From NCBI GenBank assembly GCA_024233865.1, contig JACKPA010000008.1:215000-278999 (forward strand): a DNA stretch of 64,000 bases, read 5' to 3'. Under the pieces are notes generated by a model. The model searched no databases. It saw nothing but the letters and a program-made list of their open reading frames with translations, and was not told the DNA's origin. The first letter of the stretch is position 1; every line of letters begins with the position of its first letter. This DNA comes from Leptospiraceae bacterium (GTDB lineage: Bacteria > Spirochaetota > Leptospiria > Leptospirales > Leptospiraceae). Shown here piece by piece: positions 8,169 through 16,098 of the stretch. Made by a program: the position numbers and the translations under genes.

Positions 8169-10826
8169 ATGAATTTACAACAAGCATTAGAAAATTTAGA
8201 GACTCGTAAAAGAAAATTGAGCGATGAAGATTATAAAGAATTATTGAAAAAAATTGAAAATTCACAAGATGATCGAATTAAAGTTATTAAATGGGAAATG
8301 CCTTATAAATTTGCAAAGATGTATTTTGAAAGGAAATATGATATTGAATGTAATTTTGAATTAAAATTTGCAGAAGATTCGTCAGTAAAACAATCAATTA
8401 TTGAGCAGCATAAGCAAATACCTAGTAGTGATACTATAAAAGCTATAAAACTTGGTGACCAATGGACTATTACTGGTTTTGATGATAAAAAAGCATTTAA
8501 GGTCGAAACTCTTGATGTTAAATTAGATAAGAAATTGTTGGAGAAATTGAAAGAATATGATCCGGAGGATCCGGAGGATGATGATATAGATATAATTCAA
8601 TTATGTGCCCAAAAGATAGTTCGTACTGTTAAAGATGGAAAAATTAAAGATGTGATAAGGGAAGTTTTAGATAGTGCAAAACTTATTATGGAGGTTGAAA
8701 CTCAAACTGATGGAAGTATTAGAGGAAAAAATTTATCGATTACCAAGCCTGTTGATATCGATGGAGATAAAGTTTATAAAGATGGAATACATAAGTTATA
8801 CTATGAACTTGACGATCGGTTTATAAAAAAAGAGAAAGGGTTGTTGAAAAGTTTGTTAAAATGTTATATAAACTTTGTCATAATAAATGAAGGATTACAA
8901 ACTGATGGTTGGATAAGGAATGAATATCTTTCTGAGAACAATCAGAACAGAAAAAATTTTCCTTTGGTATATTTTTTTTCCTTCTATTCAGTATGCGATC
9001 GAAAATATATCAAAGAGTATTTTGATTCAGAAACTATGGCTAAAAAATATATCAAAAAGGCTAGATCGCTAGGTATCATAAACTTTAAAAATATAAATAA
9101 TTATTTGCAATTACAGCATTTAATACATGAATATGGGGATAAAGAATTAATTGGTGAGTATTGGAAGACTGTGGTACAAGCCCTTTTTCAGGTAAGTAAT
9201 TCATTAAATAAGAATATTTTGTTAAATGTATCAGGGCATCTTGCAGAGTTAGTAAGAATTCAAAGCATACTTCAACTACATTCCGATCCTAGTAAAGGTG
9301 GCATAAGGCATTATTATGATGTTAAAGGTATCAACAGAGAAGTTGCGAATACTTTAAGAGGTACTGATATTGACATACTAGTAAAAGATAAATATTCTAC
9401 TAACGAATTTTGGCTTGAGGTTAAAGATGCAGAAAAATCTTATGATGGAAGGATTCAGTCACAAATTGTCGGAATGAGTATGTTTCTCAGACAAAACGTA
9501 AAGGACGATTTGTATAATTTTTATGAGCAAGAAAAACAGCAAAAAGGACTTAGAACAAAAATTATTCAAGCGTTATTTTTTTCATGGAAGTATAAGGATC
9601 TTTTAAAAAAATTTGAAACGATTAAAGATGAATGGTTAGAAGAGGCTTTTAAAATAATAGCTACGATTATAAGGAAAAATCAATTATTCAAAGACTATAG
9701 TTCAAAGCAAAAATTTAAAAAATTGTTAACTGCACATGAAAATTTTAATCAAGCATCACGATACAATATACAGTATATAATCGACTGCTATAAAGAATTG
9801 ATGGGAAAAAAGCACCTTACAGAAATTGGATTAAAGCCTTATGAGATAAATGAGTTATTTGAATTCTTTGGAGATCAACCAATTTCTTCTAGTAAATACG
9901 ATACAAAGAATATTGGTTCATATGTATTTTTGAATTATCAAAGTATGAAAGAAAAAGGTTTAGTAGATTTTACTAAAGCATGGTTTGAAGACTATTTACT
10001 TAAAACTCCAGGCTGGCAAATAAAATCTCTTGGAAAATCAAATGAACATATTATATACAATATAATATTCTACCATACTAACCAAAAAACGAAAAAGAAA
10101 ATTGTTTTTGCACGAAATGTTGGTAGCGTCCAAGGTAATTTTATAATATCATTTCTGAACTCATTAAATTACATGGATGACTCTGCATTCAATGATCCCA
10201 TTATTACATTAGGTAGCATTATTGAAAGCCAAGGACTTAAAGATGAATTAAACTTGAAGATTAGCATTCAAGACGATCAAGCAATCCAATTTCTTGAAAT
10301 TATTTTAGGTTTAAAGAAAAAAGATATAAATGACAATCTAGTAGTGGATGAGGATCGTATTATAGAATTTACAAGGTATTTGTGTGATTTTTGTTATTAT
10401 ATGTCTACACAAGGGGGGAATAACCAAAAAACTGCAAAAGATAATTTGAAAATGCTTTTAGAGGACTATAGTAAATATATATCTGAGAATGTAACTTTGA
10501 TTATGGATGATGGAGAGAAAAAATCATTTTTTAAAAATCAGTTTGAGGATGACATAGAATCTGGCTTCACAGCAGATATTCGATGCTGTGATAATTGTTA
10601 TGATGAAGCCTTAGTGAAATATCCTTCTTTAAAGGGTAACGAGGAATTTCAGCAAAGTTCTATACTATTGAGTGATTTTCTGAGTGGATCACCAAGAATA
10701 AATTACTTTTTTTCAGAAGACGATATGAAAAAATATATAGAAACTATTCTTTGCCCAAATTGCAACAAACCTCTTACGTGGGATAAAAATATTTGGGCAT
10801 ACAATGTAGAAGAAGATGAAGGTTGA
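8169..10826 (+). CDS. Large PD-(D/E)XK nuclease-like protein with C-terminal zinc ribbon
   Basis: An 885-aa protein, third in the operon. The middle carries a restriction-endonuclease-like core: GHLAEL (356-361, Glu360), GTDIDILV (398-405, Asp400/Asp402) and FWLEVKD (414-420, Glu417 and Lys419). Together these give the Glu...Asp...Glu-x-Lys arrangement of Mrr-like PD-(D/E)XK nucleases. The C-terminus has CDNC (807-810) and CPNC (862-865), a probable zinc ribbon. The first 350 residues and the 430-800 region are mostly helical and unrecognised; no helicase or ATPase motif was seen. It starts 15 bp after the small gene. In this island of restriction and toxin genes, a DNA-targeting defence effector is the natural guess, but that is inference. 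Confidence 0.72.
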   Translation: MNLQQALENLETRKRKLSDEDYKELLKKIENSQDDRIKVIKWEMPYKFAKMYFERKYDIECNFELKFAEDSSVKQSIIEQHKQIPSSDTIKAIKLGDQWTITGFDDKKAFKVETLDVKLDKKLLEKLKEYDPEDPEDDDIDIIQLCAQKIVRTVKDGKIKDVIREVLDSAKLIMEVETQTDGSIRGKNLSITKPVDIDGDKVYKDGIHKLYYELDDRFIKKEKGLLKSLLKCYINFVIINEGLQTDGWIRNEYLSENNQNRKNFPLVYFFSFYSVCDRKYIKEYFDSETMAKKYIKKARSLGIINFKNINNYLQLQHLIHEYGDKELIGEYWKTVVQALFQVSNSLNKNILLNVSGHLAELVRIQSILQLHSDPSKGGIRHYYDVKGINREVANTLRGTDIDILVKDKYSTNEFWLEVKDAEKSYDGRIQSQIVGMSMFLRQNVKDDLYNFYEQEKQQKGLRTKIIQALFFSWKYKDLLKKFETIKDEWLEEAFKIIATIIRKNQLFKDYSSKQKFKKLLTAHENFNQASRYNIQYIIDCYKELMGKKHLTEIGLKPYEINELFEFFGDQPISSSKYDTKNIGSYVFLNYQSMKEKGLVDFTKAWFEDYLLKTPGWQIKSLGKSNEHIIYNIIFYHTNQKTKKKIVFARNVGSVQGNFIISFLNSLNYMDDSAFNDPIITLGSIIESQGLKDELNLKISIQDDQAIQFLEIILGLKKKDINDNLVVDEDRIIEFTRYLCDFCYYMSTQGGNNQKTAKDNLKMLLEDYSKYISENVTLIMDDGEKKSFFKNQFEDDIESGFTADIRCCDNCYDEALVKYPSLKGNEEFQQSSILLSDFLSGSPRINYFFSEDDMKKYIETILCPNCNKPLTWDKNIWAYNVEEDEG

Positions 10827-10904
10827 CATTTTCATTAATTTATCAGAACTATCAAATGAGTTTCGATTTTAGGGAAAGCATAACAGAAAGAGATTGATCC
10901 AAGG

Positions 10905-10938
10905 TGCAAAGTGCATTAATGGTGCAATAAGCTAAATG
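10905..10938 (+). repeat. 34-nt direct repeat, copy 1
   Basis: This 34-nt sequence recurs at 13077-13110 with three mismatches (shared start TGCAAAGTGCATT, shared end AATAAGCTAAATG). In one frame both copies read as the same peptide end, Lys-Cys-Ile-x-Gly-x-Ile-Ser-stop, so they could be tails of a decayed gene. The two copies bracket the three genes between 10961 and 12907, as a cassette boundary would. Confidence 0.7.
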
Positions 10939-10960
10939 AAATCATGTTTGTATTTTAATC

Positions 10961-11488
10961 ATGGTAAAGAAAAAAAATGTTTCCAAAAAGAAAACAAGCA
11001 ATCGAAAATCTTTATCACCACATAATCAACCTATAAAAATCGAAAATCAATGTTTTTATATCATACATCCAAAACATAGAGACGGGAAAGACCCGGATGC
11101 TTCTCAATGGATCATTTCAGAAGATGAAGAGAAGCAGTGTTTTGCAACAACGCTTAGTTGTGCTTGGATTATTCCCGAAAATGTCGAAAATTTATGCAAA
11201 GAAGGTCAGTTTGGATGGGGAATTAAAACTGGCTCAAAAAAAACTTTGGAGTATTTGGGGCATATAGGCAAAAATAGAGGACAGAAAAAAGTTAAACTCG
11301 CCAAGTTTAGAAACGAGAAACAAATTAAACAAGGAAATTGGCATGGATACCCTGCTAATTATTTGGAAAATAGTCAAGACATTCCACCGGAATTTATTCT
11401 TAAAATATGGAAAAATGAGGGTTACATAAACAAATCGATCATGTCTAAGATTAAGAAGGGGAAACCATGCAAGCAAATACAAGAATAA
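10961..11488 (+). CDS. Unrecognised protein, first gene of an overlapping pair
   Basis: A 175-aa soluble protein with a very basic N-terminus (MVKKKNVSKKKTSNRKSLSP), a central strand-rich part with SQWIISEDEE and CAWIIPENV, and a C-terminal part with NWHGYPANYL and IPPEFILKIW. The WHGYPANY segment looks conserved and may mark a family of unknown function. There is no clear ribosome binding site. Its last 22 nt overlap the next gene, which has a good internal site, so the two are probably translated together. The arrangement resembles two-gene toxin-antitoxin or defence modules. Function not recognised. Confidence 0.65.
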   Translation: MVKKKNVSKKKTSNRKSLSPHNQPIKIENQCFYIIHPKHRDGKDPDASQWIISEDEEKQCFATTLSCAWIIPENVENLCKEGQFGWGIKTGSKKTLEYLGHIGKNRGQKKVKLAKFRNEKQIKQGNWHGYPANYLENSQDIPPEFILKIWKNEGYINKSIMSKIKKGKPCKQIQE

Positions 11489-12552
11489 AGCCAATTACTA
11501 TACAAATAAAGGGAGATTATTGGGATTCTTACATCTATGGGGGGAAATTGTATTTGTGGAACTTTAACCAGGATATAGAAATCATTGTATGGGATAAGCT
11601 AATCGAAAATTTAAGTAAAAAAGAGGAAGAAAAAAGTGTATTGAGACATGCATTTATAAACTGCAAAGACCTTTCATACAAGAGATTAACATCAGAAAAA
11701 CTGTCTGATGCACTAGGAAGCTTAACCCAAAAAAGCATTACTATAACTAAAGAATATTTAAAAAGTCACACAATTAAAACCATTAAAAAGCCTCTAAAGT
11801 GCTTACCTACCGGAATCGAATTTACAGAAGATGAAGTGTATATAGCAGATGAATCTGGGTTTTATAAAACAGATAGAGATTTTACAAAGCCTAAGAAAAT
11901 GTGGGATTGCAGATTATTATCGATCAAGAGCAATTACTATAAAAGTAAAAGAGTTTCTTTGTCGGCAGGTAGTGAAGGGCTTTTTGAATATGATGATTTG
12001 ATTAATAATGGTGATAAGGATGGAAAAAAAGTAGAAAAAAACATACATCAAATCACCGAAAAACATTCATCCTTCTCAGATTGGTTGTACGATGGCATTT
12101 ACAATACATCAATAAACCCTTATTCTTCTTTTTGGTTTAATTTTACAAACAAAAAAGAGCCAAAATTAATACAAGAAAAAGATATTTTTAAAAAACAGTC
12201 CTGTCAATATATAAGTTGGGGTTATAAGGATAAAATTTATGGAGTATCTAATGATGGTATGGAAGAAGTGTCTATAAAAAATGGAAAAAATTTTGATGCT
12301 CATTCACGAAAGCCGGTCTTAAATGGATTTTTGAATCAAAAACCAATTTCTGCAGGAGTTGGAGAGTTCGGAAAAGCAATTGAATATGAAAACGGCTTAG
12401 TTGTTGTTTTGGATAATAATGAACATTACAAAATAGCTAGTGATAAAATATGTAATTGGAGGTTATTTAATAGATCAAAGAAATACCTTAATCAATTACA
12501 TGTAGTTTTCGAGGATAAAGTAGTTGTATATTCTTTAAATTCTTGGAAATAG
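11467..12552 (+). CDS. Unrecognised beta-rich protein, second gene of an overlapping pair
   Basis: A 361-aa soluble protein. Recurrent strand-turn-strand units (for example YIYGGKLYLWNFNQDIEI, EVYIADESGFYKTD, YKDKIYGVSNDGMEEVSI and ENGLVVVLDNNEHYKI) suggest a beta-propeller-like fold, although no exact repeat family is recognised. The start is supported by GAAGGGGA upstream inside the preceding gene. The pair stands alone between two copies of a 34-nt direct repeat, together with the YgiT-type gene. A binding or sensing role is a guess from the fold impression only. Confidence 0.62.
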   Translation: MQANTRIKPITIQIKGDYWDSYIYGGKLYLWNFNQDIEIIVWDKLIENLSKKEEEKSVLRHAFINCKDLSYKRLTSEKLSDALGSLTQKSITITKEYLKSHTIKTIKKPLKCLPTGIEFTEDEVYIADESGFYKTDRDFTKPKKMWDCRLLSIKSNYYKSKRVSLSAGSEGLFEYDDLINNGDKDGKKVEKNIHQITEKHSSFSDWLYDGIYNTSINPYSSFWFNFTNKKEPKLIQEKDIFKKQSCQYISWGYKDKIYGVSNDGMEEVSIKNGKNFDAHSRKPVLNGFLNQKPISAGVGEFGKAIEYENGLVVVLDNNEHYKIASDKICNWRLFNRSKKYLNQLHVVFEDKVVVYSLNSWK

Positions 12553-12601
12553 CTTGGAGATAAGGAAAAGCTTGTTTTAGCAAACAGAAAAAAGCATATT
12601 G

Positions 12602-12907
12602 ATGCAAAGTAGCGAGTTTATTTCAGATTTTGGCTTTCCGCATAACCATGAGGCTTCCGAAATGAGCATAGAAACATGCGGTATTTGTGGAAATAAGGAC
12701 TTATCAACCAAAAAAGTAGAAAAAGTTTTAAGGGGTGGTTATAACACAACTATAGTAAAAGTTGATATAATTGCCTGTAATCAATGTGGAGAAAGATACT
12801 ACACACCTGAAACGATCAGATATTTTGAAAGGATCAGAAAAGAACTAAAAAGCTGCATAGGGATAAAGCAATTTAAAAAGGTTGGAGTTGTTTATCAGGT
12901 TGCTTGA
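12602..12907 (+). CDS. YgiT-type zinc finger protein
   Basis: A 101-aa protein containing the YgiT/MqsA N-terminal zinc finger: CGICG near residue 27, then a strand region, then CNQCGERYYTPE near 60, followed by a helix. Such proteins are usually antitoxins of MqsR-like or DUF4258 toxins, where the finger stabilises the fold and the C-terminus binds DNA. This protein lacks the long XRE-type C-terminal domain of MqsA and ends soon after the finger. No DUF4258 or MqsR-like toxin is seen just upstream. Either ATG 12602 or ATG 12662 could be the start; the latter would give the shorter form typical of the family. Confidence 0.7.
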   Translation: MQSSEFISDFGFPHNHEASEMSIETCGICGNKDLSTKKVEKVLRGGYNTTIVKVDIIACNQCGERYYTPETIRYFERIRKELKSCIGIKQFKKVGVVYQVA

Positions 12908-13119
12908 GTGAGACAGAAAGAACGAGGATGTTCTCGCTACACGTTTGTCGCTTTTTCCAGTTAGAGAATTCCAGAAGCTATTCAAATTGGCGTAGATTTC
13001 TTAAAGAATAAATGAGTAGTGCCAGTTTTACTGATGGACATTTATCAGTTTGTTTTGAAGTAGACGCAGGTTTGGTTGCAAAGTGCATTGATGGAGAAAT
13101 AAGCTAAATGTTAGACTAT
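12908..13119 (+). other. Remnant region with small frames and 34-nt repeat, copy 2
   Basis: No full gene is present. A 31-codon frame at 13012-13107 starts MSSASFTDGHLSVCFEVDAG and ends KCIDGEIS; its 3' end (13077-13110) is copy 2 of the 34-nt direct repeat first seen at 10905. Just upstream, another short frame ends in GVDFLKNK. These look like tails of decayed small genes, perhaps antitoxins, but no family is recognised. Confidence 0.35.
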
Positions 13120-13232
13120 CGAGCTGACTTCGGGCTTTTATTTTCCACTCATGGGAAAAAGAGCAAACCCGATGTTGGAATTTGGAATTGTAAAAAGCAA
13201 CTGCTAAAAAACCGCTTCCAGGTCAGGGTCAA
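13120..13232. repeat. Island repeat, copy A (left of Rpn gene)
   Basis: About 113 bp related to two blocks on the other side of the Rpn-family gene: 14369-14452 and 14516-14590. A and B share the run GCAACTGCTAAAAAACC followed by CTTCCAGGTCAGGGTCAA; A and C share GAGCTGA, the GGGCTTT block and CACTCATGG. The repeat flanks the Rpn gene on both sides. Confidence 0.65.
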
Positions 13233-13311
13233 TGAGTTGCACATCCAAAGCTTCTTGTGTAAAGATTTTTCAAAAAACAGCGTTTCAACTTGAAAAAAGT
13301 TCCCCAACTTC

Positions 13312-14289
13312 TCATTTATTCAACCGCTTGATAAGCCAATCAAGCTTTTTCTCCGAAATGGAAATAACCTTAAGAATGGTCTCTTTCTCCATTCCAAATT
13401 GAATCATGTTGATGGCTGTTTTTAGCTCAATTTTTCGTTGTCCTCTACTCTGTCCTTTGCTTAATCCGATTTTAGTCCCTTGCTCATAACCGGTTTTAGC
13501 TCCTTGCTCATAACCGGTTTTAGCTCCTTGCTCATAACCGGTTTTAGCTCCTTGCTCATAACCGGTTTTAGCTCCTTGCTCATAACCAAACTTGCTACCT
13601 TCGTCAAAAAACTTAGATTTTAAACCAAAAACTTCTGCCATTTCTTCGGCTCTCTTTTCCAAACCACGTAGTTTTATACCTTTTTCCTTTGCTACTTTCA
13701 TAACTTCATCTCCATATAACAATATAACCTGGGTTAAAATATAATCCTCACTCTCGTTTTCTAATACCCATTTTATAAAATCCTTTCGCTCTTTTTTTCC
13801 GGCAAATATCTTTAAATATTTAATCTCTTTTTCTAAATCGTCTTCGATTTCCGAAATAACTAGAACTCTTACATCTATGATGCATAGACCTTTTACTACA
13901 TACAAGCCTTTTTTCTCAATCTCCGGTTTGGCAATTTTGAATATTAGATTTGGTCTATCCGTACAGACTAAAGTATAGGTTAAATTTTTGAAGTAATCAA
14001 TCTTCTTTTCTCTAAGCAAAAGTGCGTTACTGTAATATCCGATCTTATAAATATCCTCCATTACAAAAGTATCATCTTCGGATTTGAAATCAAGAATATT
14101 GTATTTTTGAAAATAAGTGAAAATGATAACATGGTCTTTGATTGGTTTTTCTGCTTCGATAATAAGAACATCAATTTTTCGAGGGAGCCTGTGTATTGCA
14201 AACTCTGGTTTGACAATGGCGAACTCCTCAAAATATGTTTTGATGGCATCTTTAAAAGCCTCATCAAGTCCTTTGGATTGTTTTTTCAT
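13312..14289 (-). CDS. Rpn/PD-(D/E)XK family protein with tandem octapeptide repeats
   Basis: A 325-aa protein. The N-terminal 150 residues have a PD-(D/E)XK-like plan (LPRKIDVLIIEAE near 35-50, then IIFTYFQKYNILDFKSEDD) seen in Rpn-related and similar families of uncertain activity. Residues about 230-275 contain five near-perfect GYEQGAKT units encoded by a 24-bp repeat, followed by a short helical end that resembles the C-terminal helix-turn-helix of Rpn proteins. The classical Rpn motif Glu-x-Gln is not obvious, so nuclease activity is uncertain. It is flanked on both sides by copies of a roughly 110-bp repeat, as if it had moved or been duplicated as a unit. Confidence 0.6.
   Translation of the reverse strand: MKKQSKGLDEAFKDAIKTYFEEFAIVKPEFAIHRLPRKIDVLIIEAEKPIKDHVIIFTYFQKYNILDFKSEDDTFVMEDIYKIGYYSNALLLREKKIDYFKNLTYTLVCTDRPNLIFKIAKPEIEKKGLYVVKGLCIIDVRVLVISEIEDDLEKEIKYLKIFAGKKERKDFIKWVLENESEDYILTQVILLYGDEVMKVAKEKGIKLRGLEKRAEEMAEVFGLKSKFFDEGSKFGYEQGAKTGYEQGAKTGYEQGAKTGYEQGAKTGYEQGTKIGLSKGQSRGQRKIELKTAINMIQFGMEKETILKVISISEKKLDWLIKRLNK
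13479..13587. repeat. 24-bp tandem repeat inside the Rpn-family gene
   Basis: Four exact copies of a 24-bp unit (13479-13574, unit starting CTTGCTCATAACCGG) and a partial fifth copy. The unit is a multiple of three, so changes in copy number keep the frame and only lengthen or shorten the GYEQGAKT tract of the encoded protein. Such a tract is prone to slippage. Confidence 0.95.
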
Positions 14290-14368
14290 ATATGGCTTTA
14301 GTTATAATGGGGTTTAATTTTTTGCAAGGAAAAATCCTTTTTATTAATGAGACCTTGCTACCTATTGC

Positions 14369-14452
14369 CATGGGAAAAAGATCAAGCCTGATGCTGGAAT
14401 CTTGGACTATAAAAAAGCAACTGCTAAAAAACCACTTCCAGGTCAGGGTCAA
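14369..14452. repeat. Island repeat, copy B
   Basis: 84 bp aligning to 13150-13232, with the run GCAACTGCTAAAAAACC and the 3' block CTTCCAGGTCAGGGTCAA shared. It lies just upstream of the Rpn-family gene's start. Confidence 0.65.
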
Positions 14453-14515
14453 CTTTCTTGACGGATTTTGTTTTGTGATAACTTGTGGAATTATAAAGGA
14501 AACTTGCTTTGAAAC

Positions 14516-14590
14516 GAGCTGATTTTGGGCTTTGGCTTTTCACTCATGGAAAAATAGCAAGCCTGATGATGGAATCTTGGATTGTAAAAT
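14516..14590. repeat. Island repeat, copy C
   Basis: 75 bp aligning to the left part of copy A (GAGCTGA, GGGCTTT, CACTCATGG, then GATGxTGGAAT and ATTGTAAAA). The stretch 14290-14649 otherwise holds no credible gene. Confidence 0.6.
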
Positions 14591-14649
14591 TTGTAATTTT
14601 ATGCAAAAACTCTCTTGATTTCTTTATAGTAAAGATTCAAAGTAGAAGT

Positions 14650-14922
14650 ATGAAAACAAGAACACTACTTTTAGAAATCCCAAATGATGCATTTCTCGCA
14701 ATAAACGAACCTGAAAATGAGCTTCTGGAATGGATAAAACTTGTTATCTCGATTCAATTTTACAAAAAAGGGAAACTTACCATCGGTAAGGCGGCACAGC
14801 TAGCAAATTTAACTCGATTTGAATTTGAAAATCTATTGGTAAAAAACGGTTTTCCCATTTCTAACCTTTTACATTTTTTAAAAGAAATACTGTTTATCTT
14901 AGTAATTATCGAAAGATATTAA
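14650..14922 (+). CDS. UPF0175 family protein
   Basis: A 90-aa member of UPF0175. The helix-turn-helix core FYKKGKLTIGKAAQLANLTR followed by FEFENLLVKNGFPIS is clear. After residue 78 the sequence turns into a hydrophobic run (HFLKEILFILVII) unlike the usual acidic C-terminus, so a frameshift near 14880 is possible. The ATG at 14650 is preferred because residues encoded upstream come from repeat copy C. No PIN toxin follows. Together with the gene at 4252 it makes two UPF0175 copies in the island. A DNA-binding antitoxin or regulator role is inferred from the family. Confidence 0.7.
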   Translation: MKTRTLLLEIPNDAFLAINEPENELLEWIKLVISIQFYKKGKLTIGKAAQLANLTRFEFENLLVKNGFPISNLLHFLKEILFILVIIERY

Positions 14923-15025
14923 AGAGTGAAAATGTTTCGGACGGAAAAATCAGCAACCATATTCAGGAGATCACGAACCAAAAGGTTGATCGAATATGAT
15001 GTGAATTATGTAATGAGGTGCCATT

Positions 15026-16003
15026 ATGAAAACCAATTCTACCAAAAATAAACAGCTAATCCAATCTGGAATATTCGGGTTCTGTATTGGTGACGCATTA
15101 GGCGTTCCCGTAGAGTTCAAATCCAGAAACACCATCAAAAAAAATCCTCTCACAGATATGATAGGATTCGGAACTCACAATCAACCACCAGGAACATGGT
15201 CAGATGACAGCTCTCTAGCACTGTGTTTGGCAGAAAGTTTAACCAAAGGTTACGACTTACAAGATATTGCAAAAAATTTCTACAAATGGTATGAGGAAGG
15301 ATACTGGGGAGCACATGGAGAAGTCTTTGATATTGGCGGCACAACGGAAGAGGCTATCCTAAACATAGAAGAAGGTTGTAAAGCGGAAGAAGCAGGCGGA
15401 ACGAGCGAGCACGATAATGGAAACGGGTCTTTGATGAGAATATTGCCTTTGGTATTTTACATCGACAAAAAAGTTACTGATGAAAAAGAAAAATACCAAA
15501 TCATAAAGGATGTTTCATCTATCACCCATGGACACATTAGGTCTGTAATATCTTGTTATATTTATATAGACCTTTGCTTGAGCATAATGAAAGGTTTAGA
15601 TTTTAAACAAAGCTATGAGCAAGTAGTCAAAGAACAAGAAAAATATATAGCTTATATGAACGGAAGGGACACACAAGAATTCAAACGCATTTTTACAGGG
15701 AATATTCACGATCTAAAAGAAGAAGAAATCAAGTCCGGTGGATATGTGATTCACACTTTGGAGGCTTCGCTTTGGTGTTTAATGAATACAAAATCTTACA
15801 GTGAAGCAGTGCTAAAAGCAGTGAATTTGGGAGATGATACGGACACAACCGGAGTGGTGACCGGTGGATTGGCAGGCTTATACTATGGAATGGAAGATAT
15901 TCCTAAAGAGTGGGTCGAAAAGATGGCTAAGAAAGATGAAATATTTGATTTGTGTGATCGGTTGTTTAAGAGTTACTACCAAGACGAAGGGAAAAGTTCA
16001 TAG
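15026..16003 (+). CDS. ADP-ribosylglycohydrolase family protein
   Basis: A 325-aa enzyme of the DraG/ADP-ribosylhydrolase family, which removes ADP-ribose from proteins or small molecules using a di-magnesium centre. The metal-binding motifs are present: GDALGVPVEF (20-29), GTWSDDSSLAL (about 53-63) and NLGDDTDTTGVVTGG (about 271-285). Length and motif order match the family. A good site (GAGG in AATGAGGTGCC) precedes the ATG. It stands among toxin and restriction genes, where such enzymes can act as antitoxins against ADP-ribosylating toxins, but no partner ADP-ribosyltransferase is seen nearby. Its substrate is unknown. Confidence 0.88.
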   Translation: MKTNSTKNKQLIQSGIFGFCIGDALGVPVEFKSRNTIKKNPLTDMIGFGTHNQPPGTWSDDSSLALCLAESLTKGYDLQDIAKNFYKWYEEGYWGAHGEVFDIGGTTEEAILNIEEGCKAEEAGGTSEHDNGNGSLMRILPLVFYIDKKVTDEKEKYQIIKDVSSITHGHIRSVISCYIYIDLCLSIMKGLDFKQSYEQVVKEQEKYIAYMNGRDTQEFKRIFTGNIHDLKEEEIKSGGYVIHTLEASLWCLMNTKSYSEAVLKAVNLGDDTDTTGVVTGGLAGLYYGMEDIPKEWVEKMAKKDEIFDLCDRLFKSYYQDEGKSS

Positions 16004-16098
16004 TATTCCGGTGTCTTGAAGGTCTGCTCATACAATTCTTTCTTGTCTTCCAAGTCAATTTTGTATGTTATTTCGGAAAGGAGTTCTATGATGCTGTT
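15976..16098 (-). pseudogene. Remnant of a Uma2-family (DUF820) nuclease
   Basis: On the minus strand an open frame reads SIIELLSEITYKIDLEDKKE and continues LYEQTFKTPEYYELF before a stop. This matches the Uma2 hallmark in which a strand ending in Leu-Ser is followed by Asp-x-x-x-Lys, Tyr and Thr-Pro-Glu-Tyr. Only about 40 codons remain of a roughly 190-residue family. It overlaps the 3' end of the ADP-ribosylglycohydrolase gene and abuts the duplicated Rpn tail. Confidence 0.5.

Noticed and set aside
13479..13587. Possible CRISPR array
   Set aside because: The 24-bp units are directly adjacent without spacers and encode a peptide repeat.
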